Positions 40,433 through 49,015 are shown, counted from the first letter of the stretch. The stretch: 64,000 nucleotides of DNA from Streptomyces sp. NBC_01198 (GCF_036010485.1 NZ_CP108568.1:4905001-4969000); one strand, 5' to 3'. Made by a program: numbers and translations. Notes: generated by a model from the sequence alone, not told the origin.

Positions 40433-43327
40433 ATGACGGGTGACCAGGCCGGCGAGGTGGAGCGGGCGCTGCGGGAAGCCGTGCGCGGGGCTGTGGAGTG
40501 GGGCGCAGGGGCGCGGTCGGTGATGACGATGGACGCGTCCAACTACCGCAAGGTGCCGGTGGGAGTGGTGGCGCCGGTGGACGCGGAGGACGTGGCGGCG
40601 GCGCTCGGGGTGTGCCGGGAGTACGGAGTGCCGGTGACCGCCCGCGGCGGCGGGACGTCGATCGCCGGGCAGGCCGTCGGCACCGGCGTCGTCATGGACT
40701 TCACCCGGCACATGAACCGGCTGCTGGAGATCGACCCGCAGGCCAGGACCGCCCGGGTGCAACCGGGCCTGGTGCTGGACGCCCTGCGCCGGGCCGCCGC
40801 CCCGCACGGCCTGACCTTCGGACCCGACCCCTCCACCCACAGCCGCTGCACCCTCGGCGGCATGATCGGCAACAACGCGTGCGGCTCGCATTCGGTGGCC
40901 TGGGGCACCACCGCCGACAACGTACGGGCGCTCGACGTGCTCACCTACCGCGGCGAGATCGTCAGGCCGGGCGCCCCAGGTGACGCCTCCGCCCTGCCCG
41001 ACCGGCTGCGGGACGGGCTCGCCCGGCTGGTGGACGGCAATCTGGCACTGCTGCGTACCGGCTTTCCCCAACTCCCGCGCCGCATCTCCGGATACGCCCT
41101 GGACCGGCTGCTGCCCGAGCACGGCAGGGACGTGGTGCGCGCCTTCACCGGCAGCGAGGGGACGCTCGGCGTGCTGACCGAGGCGACCGTGGCGCTGGTG
41201 CCCGCGCCGGCCGCACGGGCGCTCGCCGTACTCGGCTATGCCGACGAGAGCGCGGCGGCCGAGGCCGCGCACCTGCTGCTGCAGTGGCGGCCGTTGACGG
41301 TCGAGGGGATGGCCGCCGACCTGGTGGGGAAGGCCGCGGCGGAACTGCCCCGCGGCGGTGCCTGGCTGTTCGTGGAGACCGGCGGTGACTCCCCGGCGGA
41401 GGCGCTGGCCCGGGCGCAGGAGATCTGCCGGACGGCCGACGGCGTGACCGGTCACGCCGTCGTCGCCGACCCCGCGCGGCAGCGCGCCCTGTGGCGGATC
41501 CGGGAGGACGCCGCCGGTATCGCCACACGCATGCCCGACGGCACCGAGGCATGGCCGGGCTGGGAGGACTGCGCGGTTCCCCCCGCCCGGCTGGGCGCCT
41601 ACCTGCGGGATTTCCGGGCCCTGCTGGCCGGGCACGGGCTGCGCGGCGCGCCCTACGGCCACTTCGGCGACGGATGCGTGCATGTGCGGATCGACTTCGA
41701 CCTCGTCGATCCGGCTGGCGTCGCACGCTTCCGCCGCTTCTCCGAGGCCGCCGCGGACCTGGTGGTGTCACACGGCGGCTCCCTCTCCGGCGAGCACGGC
41801 GACGGCCAGGCTCGCGCCGAACTGCTGCCGAAGATGTACGGCCCGGATGTGATCGCACTCTTTTCAGATTTCAAGGACCTCTGGGACCCCGATGGCGGGA
41901 TGAACCCGGGAACGCTTGTTCGCCCCGACCTCATTGATAGCAATCTTCGCTTCGCCGCGCTGCCGTCCGGCGCGGCCGGACCCGTCGATGTCGAATTCAC
42001 TTATCCGGGTGACGGCGGTGATTTCGTTGCCGCCGTCCGCCGCTGCGTCGGAGTGGCCAAATGTCGTACCCCGGCGGTCGATGGGGACGGCGGTTCCGCT
42101 GTCATGTGCCCGTCGTTCCGGGTCACCGGCGAGGAGCGGCACTCCACCCGCGGCCGGGCCAGGCTGCTGCACGAGATGCTGGCGGGCGAGGTCGTCACGG
42201 ACGGCTGGCGGTCCCAGGAAGTCAAGGGAGCGCTGGACCTGTGCCTGTCCTGCAAGGGCTGCAGGTCGGACTGCCCGGTGGAGGTGGACATGGCAACGTA
42301 CAAAGCCGAATTCCTCCACCAGCACTATCGGGGGCGGTTGCGGCCGCGCGCGCACTACTCGATGGGCTGGCTTCCGGTGTGGCTGAAAATCGCCGCACGA
42401 TTCGCCCGGCCGGTCAATTTCCTTGGCAGGGTCCGACCAACCGCGTGGGTGGCGAAACGTATCGCCGGCATCGCGAACGAGCGCGACATGCCCGAACTGG
42501 CGCCCGAGACATTCACTCGATGGTGGGATACCGACGACACGAACGGGGGACGCCGGGGGCCGGCCGACGGGTCGCCGGGCGCCGCTCGCACGGTCGTCCT
42601 GTGGCCCGACACCTTCACCGACCACCTCTCGCCCGAGGTCGGCCGGGCGGCGGTGCGGGTGCTGCGGGCGGCCGGACTGCACGTCACCCTCCCGCCTGCC
42701 GCGGTCTGCTGCGGCCTGACGTGGGTGTCCACCGGCCAGCTCGACCGGGCGAGGACCGTCATGCGGCGCACCCTCGACCGGCTGGCCCCCGTCCTCGACG
42801 CGGGCCTGCCGCTGGTCGTCCTCGAACCGAGCTGTGCCGCCGCCCTGCGCAGCGACCTGCCGGAACTGCTCGGCGCCCCGCGGGCCGCCAGGCTCGCCGC
42901 GTCGGTGCGTACCTTCGCCGAGGCGCTGGAGGAGTACGCGCCCGGCTGGGACCCGCCGCGCCTCGACCGCAGGGCGGTCGGCCAGACGCACTGCCACCAG
43001 CACGCGGTGCTCGGCGACGCCGCCGACCGCCGGCTGCGCGAACGCGCGGGCCTGACCGGCGACCTGACCGGCGGCTGCTGCGGCCTGGCCGGCAACTTCG
43101 GCTTCGAGGCCGGGCACTACGAGGTCTCGGCGGCCTGCGCACAGGAGGCGCTGCTGCCGGCGCTCCGGGCGGCCGGGCCCGACGCGGCGGTGCTGGCAGA
43201 CGGTTTCTCCTGCCGCACCCAGATCGCCCAGCTCGCCGGCGGCCCGACGGCTCGCCACCTCGCGGAAGTCCTCGCGGAGGCGCTGGCCGAGCAGGACCAG
43301 CGACCGGATCCGGCCCGGCGGACCTAG
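40433..43327 (+). CDS. FAD-binding / (Fe-S)-binding fused dehydrogenase (D-lactate or glycolate type)
   Basis: 964 residues. An N-terminal FAD-linked oxidase domain holds VTARGGGTSIAGQAVGTGVVMDF and PDPSTHSRCTLGGMIGNNACGS. The C-terminal FAD domain ends in HGDGQARAELLPKMYG and DPDGGMNPG. A ferredoxin-like segment follows with CVGVAKCR...MCPS and CLSCKGCRSDCP, then two CCG domains with CCGLTW and CCGLAGNFGFE. This is a GlcD-GlcF type fusion that oxidises a 2-hydroxy acid and passes electrons onward. ATG 40433 follows GGTGGGGG. Codons in about 41860-42545 (the interdomain part) are unusually A/T-ending. Substrate is unproven. Confidence 0.88.
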   Translation: MTGDQAGEVERALREAVRGAVEWGAGARSVMTMDASNYRKVPVGVVAPVDAEDVAAALGVCREYGVPVTARGGGTSIAGQAVGTGVVMDFTRHMNRLLEIDPQARTARVQPGLVLDALRRAAAPHGLTFGPDPSTHSRCTLGGMIGNNACGSHSVAWGTTADNVRALDVLTYRGEIVRPGAPGDASALPDRLRDGLARLVDGNLALLRTGFPQLPRRISGYALDRLLPEHGRDVVRAFTGSEGTLGVLTEATVALVPAPAARALAVLGYADESAAAEAAHLLLQWRPLTVEGMAADLVGKAAAELPRGGAWLFVETGGDSPAEALARAQEICRTADGVTGHAVVADPARQRALWRIREDAAGIATRMPDGTEAWPGWEDCAVPPARLGAYLRDFRALLAGHGLRGAPYGHFGDGCVHVRIDFDLVDPAGVARFRRFSEAAADLVVSHGGSLSGEHGDGQARAELLPKMYGPDVIALFSDFKDLWDPDGGMNPGTLVRPDLIDSNLRFAALPSGAAGPVDVEFTYPGDGGDFVAAVRRCVGVAKCRTPAVDGDGGSAVMCPSFRVTGEERHSTRGRARLLHEMLAGEVVTDGWRSQEVKGALDLCLSCKGCRSDCPVEVDMATYKAEFLHQHYRGRLRPRAHYSMGWLPVWLKIAARFARPVNFLGRVRPTAWVAKRIAGIANERDMPELAPETFTRWWDTDDTNGGRRGPADGSPGAARTVVLWPDTFTDHLSPEVGRAAVRVLRAAGLHVTLPPAAVCCGLTWVSTGQLDRARTVMRRTLDRLAPVLDAGLPLVVLEPSCAAALRSDLPELLGAPRAARLAASVRTFAEALEEYAPGWDPPRLDRRAVGQTHCHQHAVLGDAADRRLRERAGLTGDLTGGCCGLAGNFGFEAGHYEVSAACAQEALLPALRAAGPDAAVLADGFSCRTQIAQLAGGPTARHLAEVLAEALAEQDQRPDPARRT

Positions 43328-43380
43328 CGCCGCGCCGGATGGCTAGCGCGGCCAGGCCGACCGGCTGACGCCGTAGCGGG

Positions 43381-43408
43381 TGCCCGGCGGGGTGCTGTCC
43401 GCCGGGCA
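43381..43408. terminator. Perfect 10-bp hairpin terminator, convergent
   Basis: TGCCCGGCGG (43381-43390), loop GGTGCTGT, CCGCCGGGCA (43399-43408). It sits between the FAD/Fe-S gene and citA, which converge. Confidence 0.7.
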
Positions 43409-43426
43409 GCCAGGCCGCGTCGGGGG

Positions 43427-44527
43427 TCAGGAGCGGGTGGTGGGGTCGCCCTCGATGTCGTGCAGGCTGCGCGAGCCCGGGCCGATGTAGCGGGCCGACG
43501 GGCGGACCAGGCGGCCGGTGCGCTTCTGCTCCAGGATGTGCGCCGACCAGCCGGCCGTACGCGCACAGGTGAACATCGAGGTGAACATGTGCGCGGGCAC
43601 CTCGGCGAAGTCGAGCATGATCGCCGCCCAGAACTCCACGTTCGTGGCCAGGACGCGGTCGGGACGCCGCTCGTGCAGCTCGGCGAGCGCCGCCTTCTCC
43701 AGCGCCTCGGCCACCTCGTAACGCGGTGCGCCCAGTTCGCGGGCCGTGCGGCGCAGGACGCGGGCCCGCGGGTCCTCGGCGCGGTAGACGCGGTGGCCGA
43801 AGCCCATCAGGCGCTCGCCCTTGTCCAGGGCGGCCTTCACATAGGCCTCGGCGTCACCGGTGCGTTCGATCTCCTCGATCATGCCGAGGACGCGCGACGG
43901 GGCGCCGCCGTGCAGCGGTCCCGACATGGCGCCGACGGCGCCGGACAGCGCGGCTGCCACGTCCGCGCCGGTGGAGGCGATGACGCGGGCGGTGAAGGTG
44001 GAGGCGTTCATGCCGTGCTCGGCCGCCGACGTCCAGTACGCGTCCACCGCGGCGACGTGCCGCGGGTCCGGCTCGCCGCGCCAGCGGATCATGAAACGCT
44101 CGGTGATGGACTGCGCCTTGTCGATCTCCCGCTGCGGGACCATGGGCCGCCCCTGCCCGCGGGCGGACTGGGCGACGTACGACAGGGCCATGACCGCGGC
44201 GCGGGCGAGGTCGTCGCGGGCCTCCTCGGCGTCGATGTCCAGCAGCGGGCGCAGCCCCCACACCGGGGCGAGCATGGCCAGCGCGGACTGCACGTCCACC
44301 CGGATGTCGCCGGAGTGCACGGGGATCGGGAACGGCTCGGCCGGCGGCAGCCCGGGGTCGAACCGCCCGTCGACCAGCAGGCCCCACACGTTGCCGAAGC
44401 TCACATGCCCGACCAGCTCCTCGATGTCCACTCCGCGGTAGCGCAGCGACCCGCCTTCCCTGTCGGGTTCGGCGATCTCCGTCTCGAACGCGACGACTCC
44501 TTCGAGTCCGGGTACGAAGTCGGACAT
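43427..44527 (-). CDS. citA: Citrate synthase (citrate synthase 2 type)
   Basis: 366 residues. Family blocks: LRYRGVDIEELV near the N terminus, EHGMNASTFTARVIASTGAD (catalytic His in AEHG), GPLHGGAP (second His), MGFGHRVYRAEDPRA (third His region) and an Asp in the C-terminal FAEVPAHMFTSMFTCARTAGWSAHILEQ block. It condenses oxaloacetate with acetyl-CoA. Its short form belongs to the actinobacterial CitA group, and a second, larger GltA may exist elsewhere in the genome. ATG 44527 follows GGAG 10 nt up. It is divergent from pdxH. Confidence 0.9.
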   Translation of the reverse strand: MSDFVPGLEGVVAFETEIAEPDREGGSLRYRGVDIEELVGHVSFGNVWGLLVDGRFDPGLPPAEPFPIPVHSGDIRVDVQSALAMLAPVWGLRPLLDIDAEEARDDLARAAVMALSYVAQSARGQGRPMVPQREIDKAQSITERFMIRWRGEPDPRHVAAVDAYWTSAAEHGMNASTFTARVIASTGADVAAALSGAVGAMSGPLHGGAPSRVLGMIEEIERTGDAEAYVKAALDKGERLMGFGHRVYRAEDPRARVLRRTARELGAPRYEVAEALEKAALAELHERRPDRVLATNVEFWAAIMLDFAEVPAHMFTSMFTCARTAGWSAHILEQKRTGRLVRPSARYIGPGSRSLHDIEGDPTTRS

Positions 44528-44633
44528 GCGGCGGCTCCTCTTGATGCTGTCGATGCTCGCGGCGGTACGGCTCTCCGGTCATGCCCCGTCACAGGAGTGC
44601 GCACCCTGCTCCATTCGGACCAGTCATTCTCCC

Positions 44634-44676
44634 GGCATGTGGACATGACAGAAAGCGTGAGATGCCGCACATCTGC
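44634..44676. promoter_or_regulatory. Two small dyads between citA and pdxH
   Basis: CATGT-gg-ACATG (44636-44647) and AGATG-ccgca-CATCT (44660-44674) are perfect inverted repeats in the 199-base gap between divergent citA and pdxH. They are candidate operator sites; neither matches a known box. Confidence 0.3.
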
Positions 44677-44726
44677 GCGACCTGTCCCCGGCGGGCGTAC
44701 CGGGCGGGCACTGCGAGGATGTGCGG

Positions 44727-45410
44727 GTGCCAGAACCACATGACGACCAGCAGGACCGACCGGACCCGGCCGCGATGCGCGAGCGCTACCGGAGCACGGG
44801 CGTGACAGAACACGACCTCGCGGCCGAACCGTACGCCCAGTTCACCCGCTGGTTCGCGGACGCCGTCGCCGCGACCGGGGGCGGTGTGATCGCAGAACCC
44901 AACGCCATGGTGCTGTCCACCGCCGACGCGGACGGCCTGCCCAGCTCCCGTACGGTGCTGCTCAAGGGCTACGACCTGCGCGGATTCGTCTTCTTCAGCA
45001 ACTACGAGTCCCGCAAGGGCCGCGCCCTGGCCGCCAACCCGCGGGCCTCGCTGCTCTTCCCGTGGCACGCCATCGCCCGCCAGGTCATCGTCGGCGGGGA
45101 CGTCACAAGGGTGTCGCCGGAGGAGACCGCCGCCTACTTCCACAGCCGCCCGCACGGCTCGCAGATCGGAGCCTGGGCGAGCGAGCAGTCCAGCGTGGTG
45201 GACTCGCGGGCCGTGCTGGAGAAGCGTTACGCGGAGTTGGAAGCGCGCTGGCCGCAGGGCGCCGCGGTCCCGGTGCCGCCTTTCTGGGGCGGCTTCCGCG
45301 TCGAGCCCGCCACCGTCGAGTTCTGGCAGGGCCGGGACAACCGGCTGCACGACCGGCTGCGGTACGTACGCGAGGCGGACGGCTGGTCGGTGGAGCGGCT
45401 GGCGCCGTAG
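44727..45410 (+). CDS. pdxH: Pyridoxamine 5'-phosphate oxidase
   Basis: 227 residues. FMN-binding blocks are clear: ANAMVLST, PSSRTVLLKGYDLRGFVFFSNYESRKGRALAANPRASLLFPW, RQVIVGGDV, SYFHSRPHGSQIGAWAS-like (here AYFHSRPHGSQIGAWASEQSS), and the C-terminal VEFWQGRDNRLHDRLRY (arginine of substrate binding). It oxidises PNP and PMP to PLP. GTG 44727 is the best spaced from GAGGA (7 nt); GTG 44721 is too close. It is divergent from citA. Confidence 0.94.
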   Translation: MPEPHDDQQDRPDPAAMRERYRSTGVTEHDLAAEPYAQFTRWFADAVAATGGGVIAEPNAMVLSTADADGLPSSRTVLLKGYDLRGFVFFSNYESRKGRALAANPRASLLFPWHAIARQVIVGGDVTRVSPEETAAYFHSRPHGSQIGAWASEQSSVVDSRAVLEKRYAELEARWPQGAAVPVPPFWGGFRVEPATVEFWQGRDNRLHDRLRYVREADGWSVERLAP

Positions 45411-45440
45411 CCGGCGGCACGGCGTACGGGTGAACGCGAA

Positions 45441-45514
45441 CGACCCGCGGGCTGCTCCCCGGAGCCTGGCGGCTCCGAGCACCGGCCGGACAAGTCCGAC
45501 GAGCCCGCGGGTCG
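45441..45514 (+). other. Multi-branched inverted-repeat structure after pdxH
   Basis: CGACCCGCGGGCT (45441-45453) pairs perfectly with AGCCCGCGGGTCG (45502-45514), enclosing two small stems: GGAGCC-tggc-GGCTCC (45461-45476) and GGAC-aa-GTCC (45488-45497). The outer arms have further matches outside. The cloverleaf-like layout sits 30 bases after pdxH and could terminate transcription or be a folded RNA. No tRNA anticodon or T-loop was found. The remaining 200 bases to the PAS gene are unassigned except for the sites noted. Confidence 0.55.
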
Positions 45515-45682
45515 GGTGAACTGCGTGGGATTGGCGCGCAACGCGCACGCCCAGTGCGCGGAGCTAGCCCGCAGTCACCTCACGTGTCCGACTGCAACTC
45601 ATGCTTCAGACCACCTCCCTTCGTGTGTGCCGCAAGAGTAAGAAAACGGCGGGAGCTCAGGCAACCGATTTATGTAAAAAGC

Positions 45683-45700
45683 GTGTGACGCACCCCACAC
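45683..45700. promoter_or_regulatory. GTGTG-n8-CACAC palindrome ahead of the PAS gene
   Basis: GTGTG (45683-45687) and CACAC (45696-45700) flank 8 bases, in a locally AT-rich part (TTTATGTAAAAAGCG just upstream). It lies 20 bases before the PAS gene and resembles a CRP/FNR-type half-site arrangement, though not exactly. No SD was found ahead of GTG 45720. Confidence 0.35.
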
Positions 45701-45719
45701 GGGGGTTGAATGTCGTGAC

Positions 45720-47153
45720 GTGCAGCCTTTCGATGCGCAACCGAAACCGCTGGGCGACGGCAGCGGCGATGACGACACCGGCGGCTCAGCGGGGGTTCCG
45801 GCCCCGGCGGCCGCCGAGGGGCACGAGGGCGACGAGCAGCTGCTCGCGGCACTGCTGGACGGCATGGAGGCGGGTCTGTGCGCCTTCGACCGCACCGGGG
45901 TCATCACGCACTGGAATGCCGAGGCGACCAGGATTCTCGGCTGGACGGCGGACGACGCCGTCGGGCGGCGCGGTTTCGCCGGGTGGGCGGCCCGCTCCCA
46001 GGACGCGGCCGAGGCGGAGGAAAGGCTGCTGGGGGCGATGGATTCCGCCGGGCGCCAGGTGCACGAATTCGCCCTGCTGACCAAAGACGGCCGCCGCGTC
46101 CTGGTCCGCACCCAGTCCGCCGCGGTCCTGGGCGCCGACGGGCGGCCCGCGGGGGTGTACTGCGCCTTTTCCGAGGTCCATGTGCAGATCGACCTGGAGC
46201 GCTCCATCGCGCTCAGCGAGGCGCTGTTCACGGACGCCTCCTGGGGCGTGGTGCTGATCGACGCCGACCTGCGCCCCGCGGTCGTCAACACGAAAGCCGC
46301 CCGGATGCTGCAGACCGGCCGGGACGAGCTGCTGGGGCGTCCGCTGGGGGATCTGCTCACCCAGGGCGTGGAGGAGCTGGAGAACGCGCTGCAGCACGTG
46401 CTCGCCGAGGGCGCGCCGCCGGCCACCGCCGACCTGTGGCTGGCGCTCAGCGCCGACCCGGAGAACCGGCGGCGGTGCTGGCGCAGCGGTTTCGTCCGGC
46501 TCGGCTCGCCGCTGGGCGAGGAACCGGTGCCGCTGGGCGTCGGCTGGCTGTTCATCGACATCACCCGGCAGAAAGCGACGGAAACCGACGGCGCCCAGAT
46601 CAGATTCCGCTATCAGCAGCTCCACCGCGCCGACCGGGCGGCGGCGGAATGCGGCACCGCCCTGGAAGCGGCGGCGCTGCAACTGGATTTCGCGCTCGCC
46701 GGATTCGCCGACCACGCGCTGCTCGACCTCGCCGACGACGCCGAGCGCCTGATACGGATCGCGGCCACCCCCACGGGTGAGCCGGGCCCCTGCGAGCTGA
46801 CGCCCGGTGCCGCGGAAAGCGGCATACCGGTGGGCTACCCGGTGGCCCATCCGGCGCTTCAGGCGCTGGAGCGGATCGGCACCGTACGGACCAGTTTCGG
46901 GCCGCCGCCGGCGGCGGAGGACGCGGCGAGGGCGCGCGTCGACGAATGGGCCGCGGCCAGGCGCTGGCCGCCGGGAACGGTGCACGGGCTGGTCACGGTG
47001 CTGCGCAGCCGCGGCCGTACGGTCGGGGCGCTGACCTTCCTGCGCGGCTCGGGGCGCCGCCTCTTCGACCGCGCCGACGCGGCCTACGCCGAGGACGTGG
47101 CCGCGCGGGTCGCGATGGCGCTGGACCTGGCCGGGCTCGCCGGGGAGTGCTGA
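45720..47153 (+). CDS. PAS-domain signalling protein without visible output domain
   Basis: 477 residues. A disordered acidic/Pro N terminus (1-40) is followed by PAS 1 (about 42-155): LLDGMEAGLCAFDRTGVITHWNAEATRILGW, with the PAC-like HEFALLTKDGRRVLV. PAS 2 (165-285) starts LFTDASWGVVLIDADLRPAVVNTKAARM and ends in GWLFIDITRQK. The C-terminal part (about 300-477) is an unassigned helical/GAF-like domain. No kinase, PP2C or diguanylate cyclase motif was seen. Streptomycetes have many PAS-PP2C proteins, so loss of the catalytic domain is possible. The start GTG 45720 is tentative. Confidence 0.8.
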   Translation: MQPFDAQPKPLGDGSGDDDTGGSAGVPAPAAAEGHEGDEQLLAALLDGMEAGLCAFDRTGVITHWNAEATRILGWTADDAVGRRGFAGWAARSQDAAEAEERLLGAMDSAGRQVHEFALLTKDGRRVLVRTQSAAVLGADGRPAGVYCAFSEVHVQIDLERSIALSEALFTDASWGVVLIDADLRPAVVNTKAARMLQTGRDELLGRPLGDLLTQGVEELENALQHVLAEGAPPATADLWLALSADPENRRRCWRSGFVRLGSPLGEEPVPLGVGWLFIDITRQKATETDGAQIRFRYQQLHRADRAAAECGTALEAAALQLDFALAGFADHALLDLADDAERLIRIAATPTGEPGPCELTPGAAESGIPVGYPVAHPALQALERIGTVRTSFGPPPAAEDAARARVDEWAAARRWPPGTVHGLVTVLRSRGRTVGALTFLRGSGRRLFDRADAAYAEDVAARVAMALDLAGLAGEC

Positions 47154-47181
47154 GCGGCAGCCGGGGTCCGGGGCCTGCGGG

Positions 47182-47943
47182 TCAGTGGCGGAAGAAGATC
47201 CGGTCGCGGTACTGCTCGAAGATGCGGCCGTTCCAGTCGTGGCCGCCGTCCACGTTTCCCGAGCGCAGCATGGGCGGGGTGATGCCGCGCTCGGCCAGGT
47301 CGGTGGCCGCGGTGGCGACCACGGCCTGCATCAGGGCGCTGGTGACGACGGTGGAGGCCGGTCCGAAGGGGGAGGGGATGGCGTCGTCGGACAGCTCGGC
47401 GTCGCCGACGGCGATCTTGGAGTCCAGCACGATGTGGCAGTGGTCCCGCAGGAAACTGCCCGACACATGCCGTGAGCTGGTCTGTTCCGCGTAGGCGACC
47501 GAGGTCACGCCGACGACGGTCAGGCCGAGCGCGCGGGCGTTCTGCGCCATCTCCACCGGCAGGGCGTTGCGGCCGGACAGCGAGATCACGAACAGCACGT
47601 CGCCGCGCTGGACGGGACTGGTGTCCAGGACCACCCCGGCCAGGCCGTCGACCCGTTCCAGGGCGCTGCCCAGGGTCGCGGGCATCACGTCCACGCCGAC
47701 CACGCCGGGCACCGCCAGCAGGTTGATCAGGGCGAGCCCGCCTGCCCGGTAGACGACGTCCTGGGCGGGCAGCGAGGAGTGCCCCGCGCCGAAGACGAAG
47801 ACCCGGCCTCCGGCGGCGATGGCGTCGGCGACGGCGGCCGCGGCCGCCTTGATGCCGGGCGCCTCCTCGTCGCGCACCCGCCGCAGCAGGCCGATGGCTG
47901 CCTCGAAATACCGGTCGGCCAGGTCCTCGCGGGGCTCAGTCAT
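47182..47943 (-). CDS. SIS-domain sugar isomerase-like protein
   Basis: 253 residues. The SIS fold motifs are GGRVFVFGAGHSSLPAQDVVYRAGG, VLFVISLSGRNALPVEMAQNARALGLTVVGVTS and the later ELSDDAIPSPFGPASTVVTSALMQAVV. It probably binds a phosphosugar and acts as an isomerase or sensor. A similar SIS protein adjoins dmdR1 in other streptomycetes as far as I recall. The gene is divergent from dmdR1 across a 335-base gap. ATG 47943 has GGTGA at about 5-6 nt; GTG 47952 is an alternative. Confidence 0.87.
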   Translation of the reverse strand: MTEPREDLADRYFEAAIGLLRRVRDEEAPGIKAAAAAVADAIAAGGRVFVFGAGHSSLPAQDVVYRAGGLALINLLAVPGVVGVDVMPATLGSALERVDGLAGVVLDTSPVQRGDVLFVISLSGRNALPVEMAQNARALGLTVVGVTSVAYAEQTSSRHVSGSFLRDHCHIVLDSKIAVGDAELSDDAIPSPFGPASTVVTSALMQAVVATAATDLAERGITPPMLRSGNVDGGHDWNGRIFEQYRDRIFFRH

Positions 47944-48278
47944 GCGGATCACCGTGGTGCCAGGGCGCTGCCGGTGTCAAGGAACCGGCGCCCGCGAAAG
48001 CCGTATCGGCCGTGGGCGGCGGCCGCGTCCACCCGTTCGTCCGGCATGTGGACCGCCGGGGCGGCCCGTGACTGCGGTCACGCATGCTCCCGGCACCGGG
48101 CAGGACGGCTCCGCAGCGGTTCAGAGTCGGCGTAAGGCCCCTTTTCGGGCTTTCCCCGGCCGCCCGGAGCCCCCGGTGGCGGGCGGTAAAGAGTGTGCCT
48201 TCTCACGGCGGGGCCGGTTGTCGGTGCTATGCGTCAGAATTGTCCTCAGGGCCACGCACGAATTAACGAGGGGCGCGC
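47944..48278. other. Divergent promoter gap between SIS gene and dmdR1
   Basis: 335 bases, no gene. The half near dmdR1 has an AT-richer stretch ending ATTGTCCTCAGGG...AATTAACGAGG, with GAGGGG just before ATG 48279. GGTAAAGAGTGTGCC and CCCTTTTCGGGCTT are further short features. I see no match to the iron box here, so dmdR1 is not obviously self-regulated. Confidence 0.4.
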
Positions 48279-48950
48279 ATGTCCGGATTGATCGACACGA
48301 CGGAGATGTATCTCCGCACCATCCTGGAGCTGGAGGAGGAGGGTGTGGTCCCCATGCGCGCCCGAATCGCCGAGCGGCTCGACCAGAGCGGCCCGACGGT
48401 CTCCCAGACCGTGGCGCGGATGGAGCGGGACGGCCTGCTGCACGTGGCCGGTGACCGCCATCTGGAACTGACCGACGAGGGGCGCCGCACAGCCACCCGC
48501 GTGATGCGCAAGCACCGCATCGCCGAGTGTCTGCTGGTCGACGTGATCGGCCTGGAGTGGGAGCAGGTGCACGCCGAGGCGTGCCGCTGGGAACACGTGA
48601 TGAGCGAGGCCGTGGAGCGGCGGGTGCTCGAGCTGCTGCGGCACCCGACCGAGTCGCCCTACGGCAACCCGATCCCGGGGCTGGAGGAGCTGGGGGAGAA
48701 GGGCGAGGCCGATCCGTTCCTGGAGGACGGCATGGTCAGCCTGAGCGAGCTCAAGCCCGGCGCGGTCGCGGCCAGCGTGGTCGTGCGCAGGATCGGTGAG
48801 CCGATCCAGACCGACGCCCAGGTGATGTACACGCTGCGGCGGGCGGGTGTGCAGCCCGGCGCCGTGGTGAGCGTGACCGCCTCGGCCGGCGGCGTGCTGG
48901 TCGGCAGCGGCGGCGAGGCCGCCGAGCTCGACGCGGAGGTCGCCTCGCAC
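48246..48950 (-). CDS. Adm-like ORF antiparallel to dmdR1
   Basis: A 234-residue open frame lies almost wholly over dmdR1 on the other strand. The protein is His/Leu/Arg/Ala-rich (GHAHHGAGLHTRP, QLLQPRDRVAVGRLGRV, LLPLQADHVDQQ) without recognised domains. In S. coelicolor, dmdR1 overlaps an antiparallel gene, adm, reported to affect siderophore and antibiotic production. Position and size fit that precedent. High-GC genomes make such antisense frames common, so this alone does not prove a gene. No SD was judged. Confidence 0.4.
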   Translation of the reverse strand: MRGDLRVELGGLAAAADQHAAGRGGHAHHGAGLHTRPPQRVHHLGVGLDRLTDPAHDHAGRDRAGLELAQADHAVLQERIGLALLPQLLQPRDRVAVGRLGRVPQQLEHPPLHGLAHHVFPAARLGVHLLPLQADHVDQQTLGDAVLAHHAGGCAAPLVGQFQMAVTGHVQQAVPLHPRHGLGDRRAALVEPLGDSGAHGDHTLLLQLQDGAEIHLRRVDQSGHARPSLIRAWP

Positions 48951-48971
48951 GTCTTCGTCGCCAGGCGGTAG
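48279..48971 (+). CDS. dmdR1: Iron-dependent regulator DmdR1 (DtxR/IdeR family)
   Basis: 230 residues. An N-terminal winged helix (RARIAERLDQSGPTVSQTVARMERDGLL) is followed by the dimerisation domain. All canonical metal ligands are present at standard DtxR numbering: Met10, Cys102, Glu105, His106 for the primary site and His79, Glu83, His98 for the ancillary site. An SH3-like C-terminal domain (150-230) is complete. With Fe2+ it binds iron boxes, one of which precedes the siderophore importer at 17761. ATG 48279 follows GAGGGG. Confidence 0.93.
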   Translation: MSGLIDTTEMYLRTILELEEEGVVPMRARIAERLDQSGPTVSQTVARMERDGLLHVAGDRHLELTDEGRRTATRVMRKHRIAECLLVDVIGLEWEQVHAEACRWEHVMSEAVERRVLELLRHPTESPYGNPIPGLEELGEKGEADPFLEDGMVSLSELKPGAVAASVVVRRIGEPIQTDAQVMYTLRRAGVQPGAVVSVTASAGGVLVGSGGEAAELDAEVASHVFVARR

Positions 48972-49015
48972 CAGGCGGTAGCAGAGCAGGAGGCCGGCCG
49001 CCTCCCCGCACGAGG

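Noticed and set aside
44660..44674. AGATG-ccgca-CATCT as a PLP regulator site
   Set aside because: Too short and generic for a regulator assignment; kept only as a weak dyad.
45441..45514. tRNA-like cloverleaf
   Set aside because: No anticodon stem, T-loop or D-loop consensus was found; stems do not match tRNA lengths.
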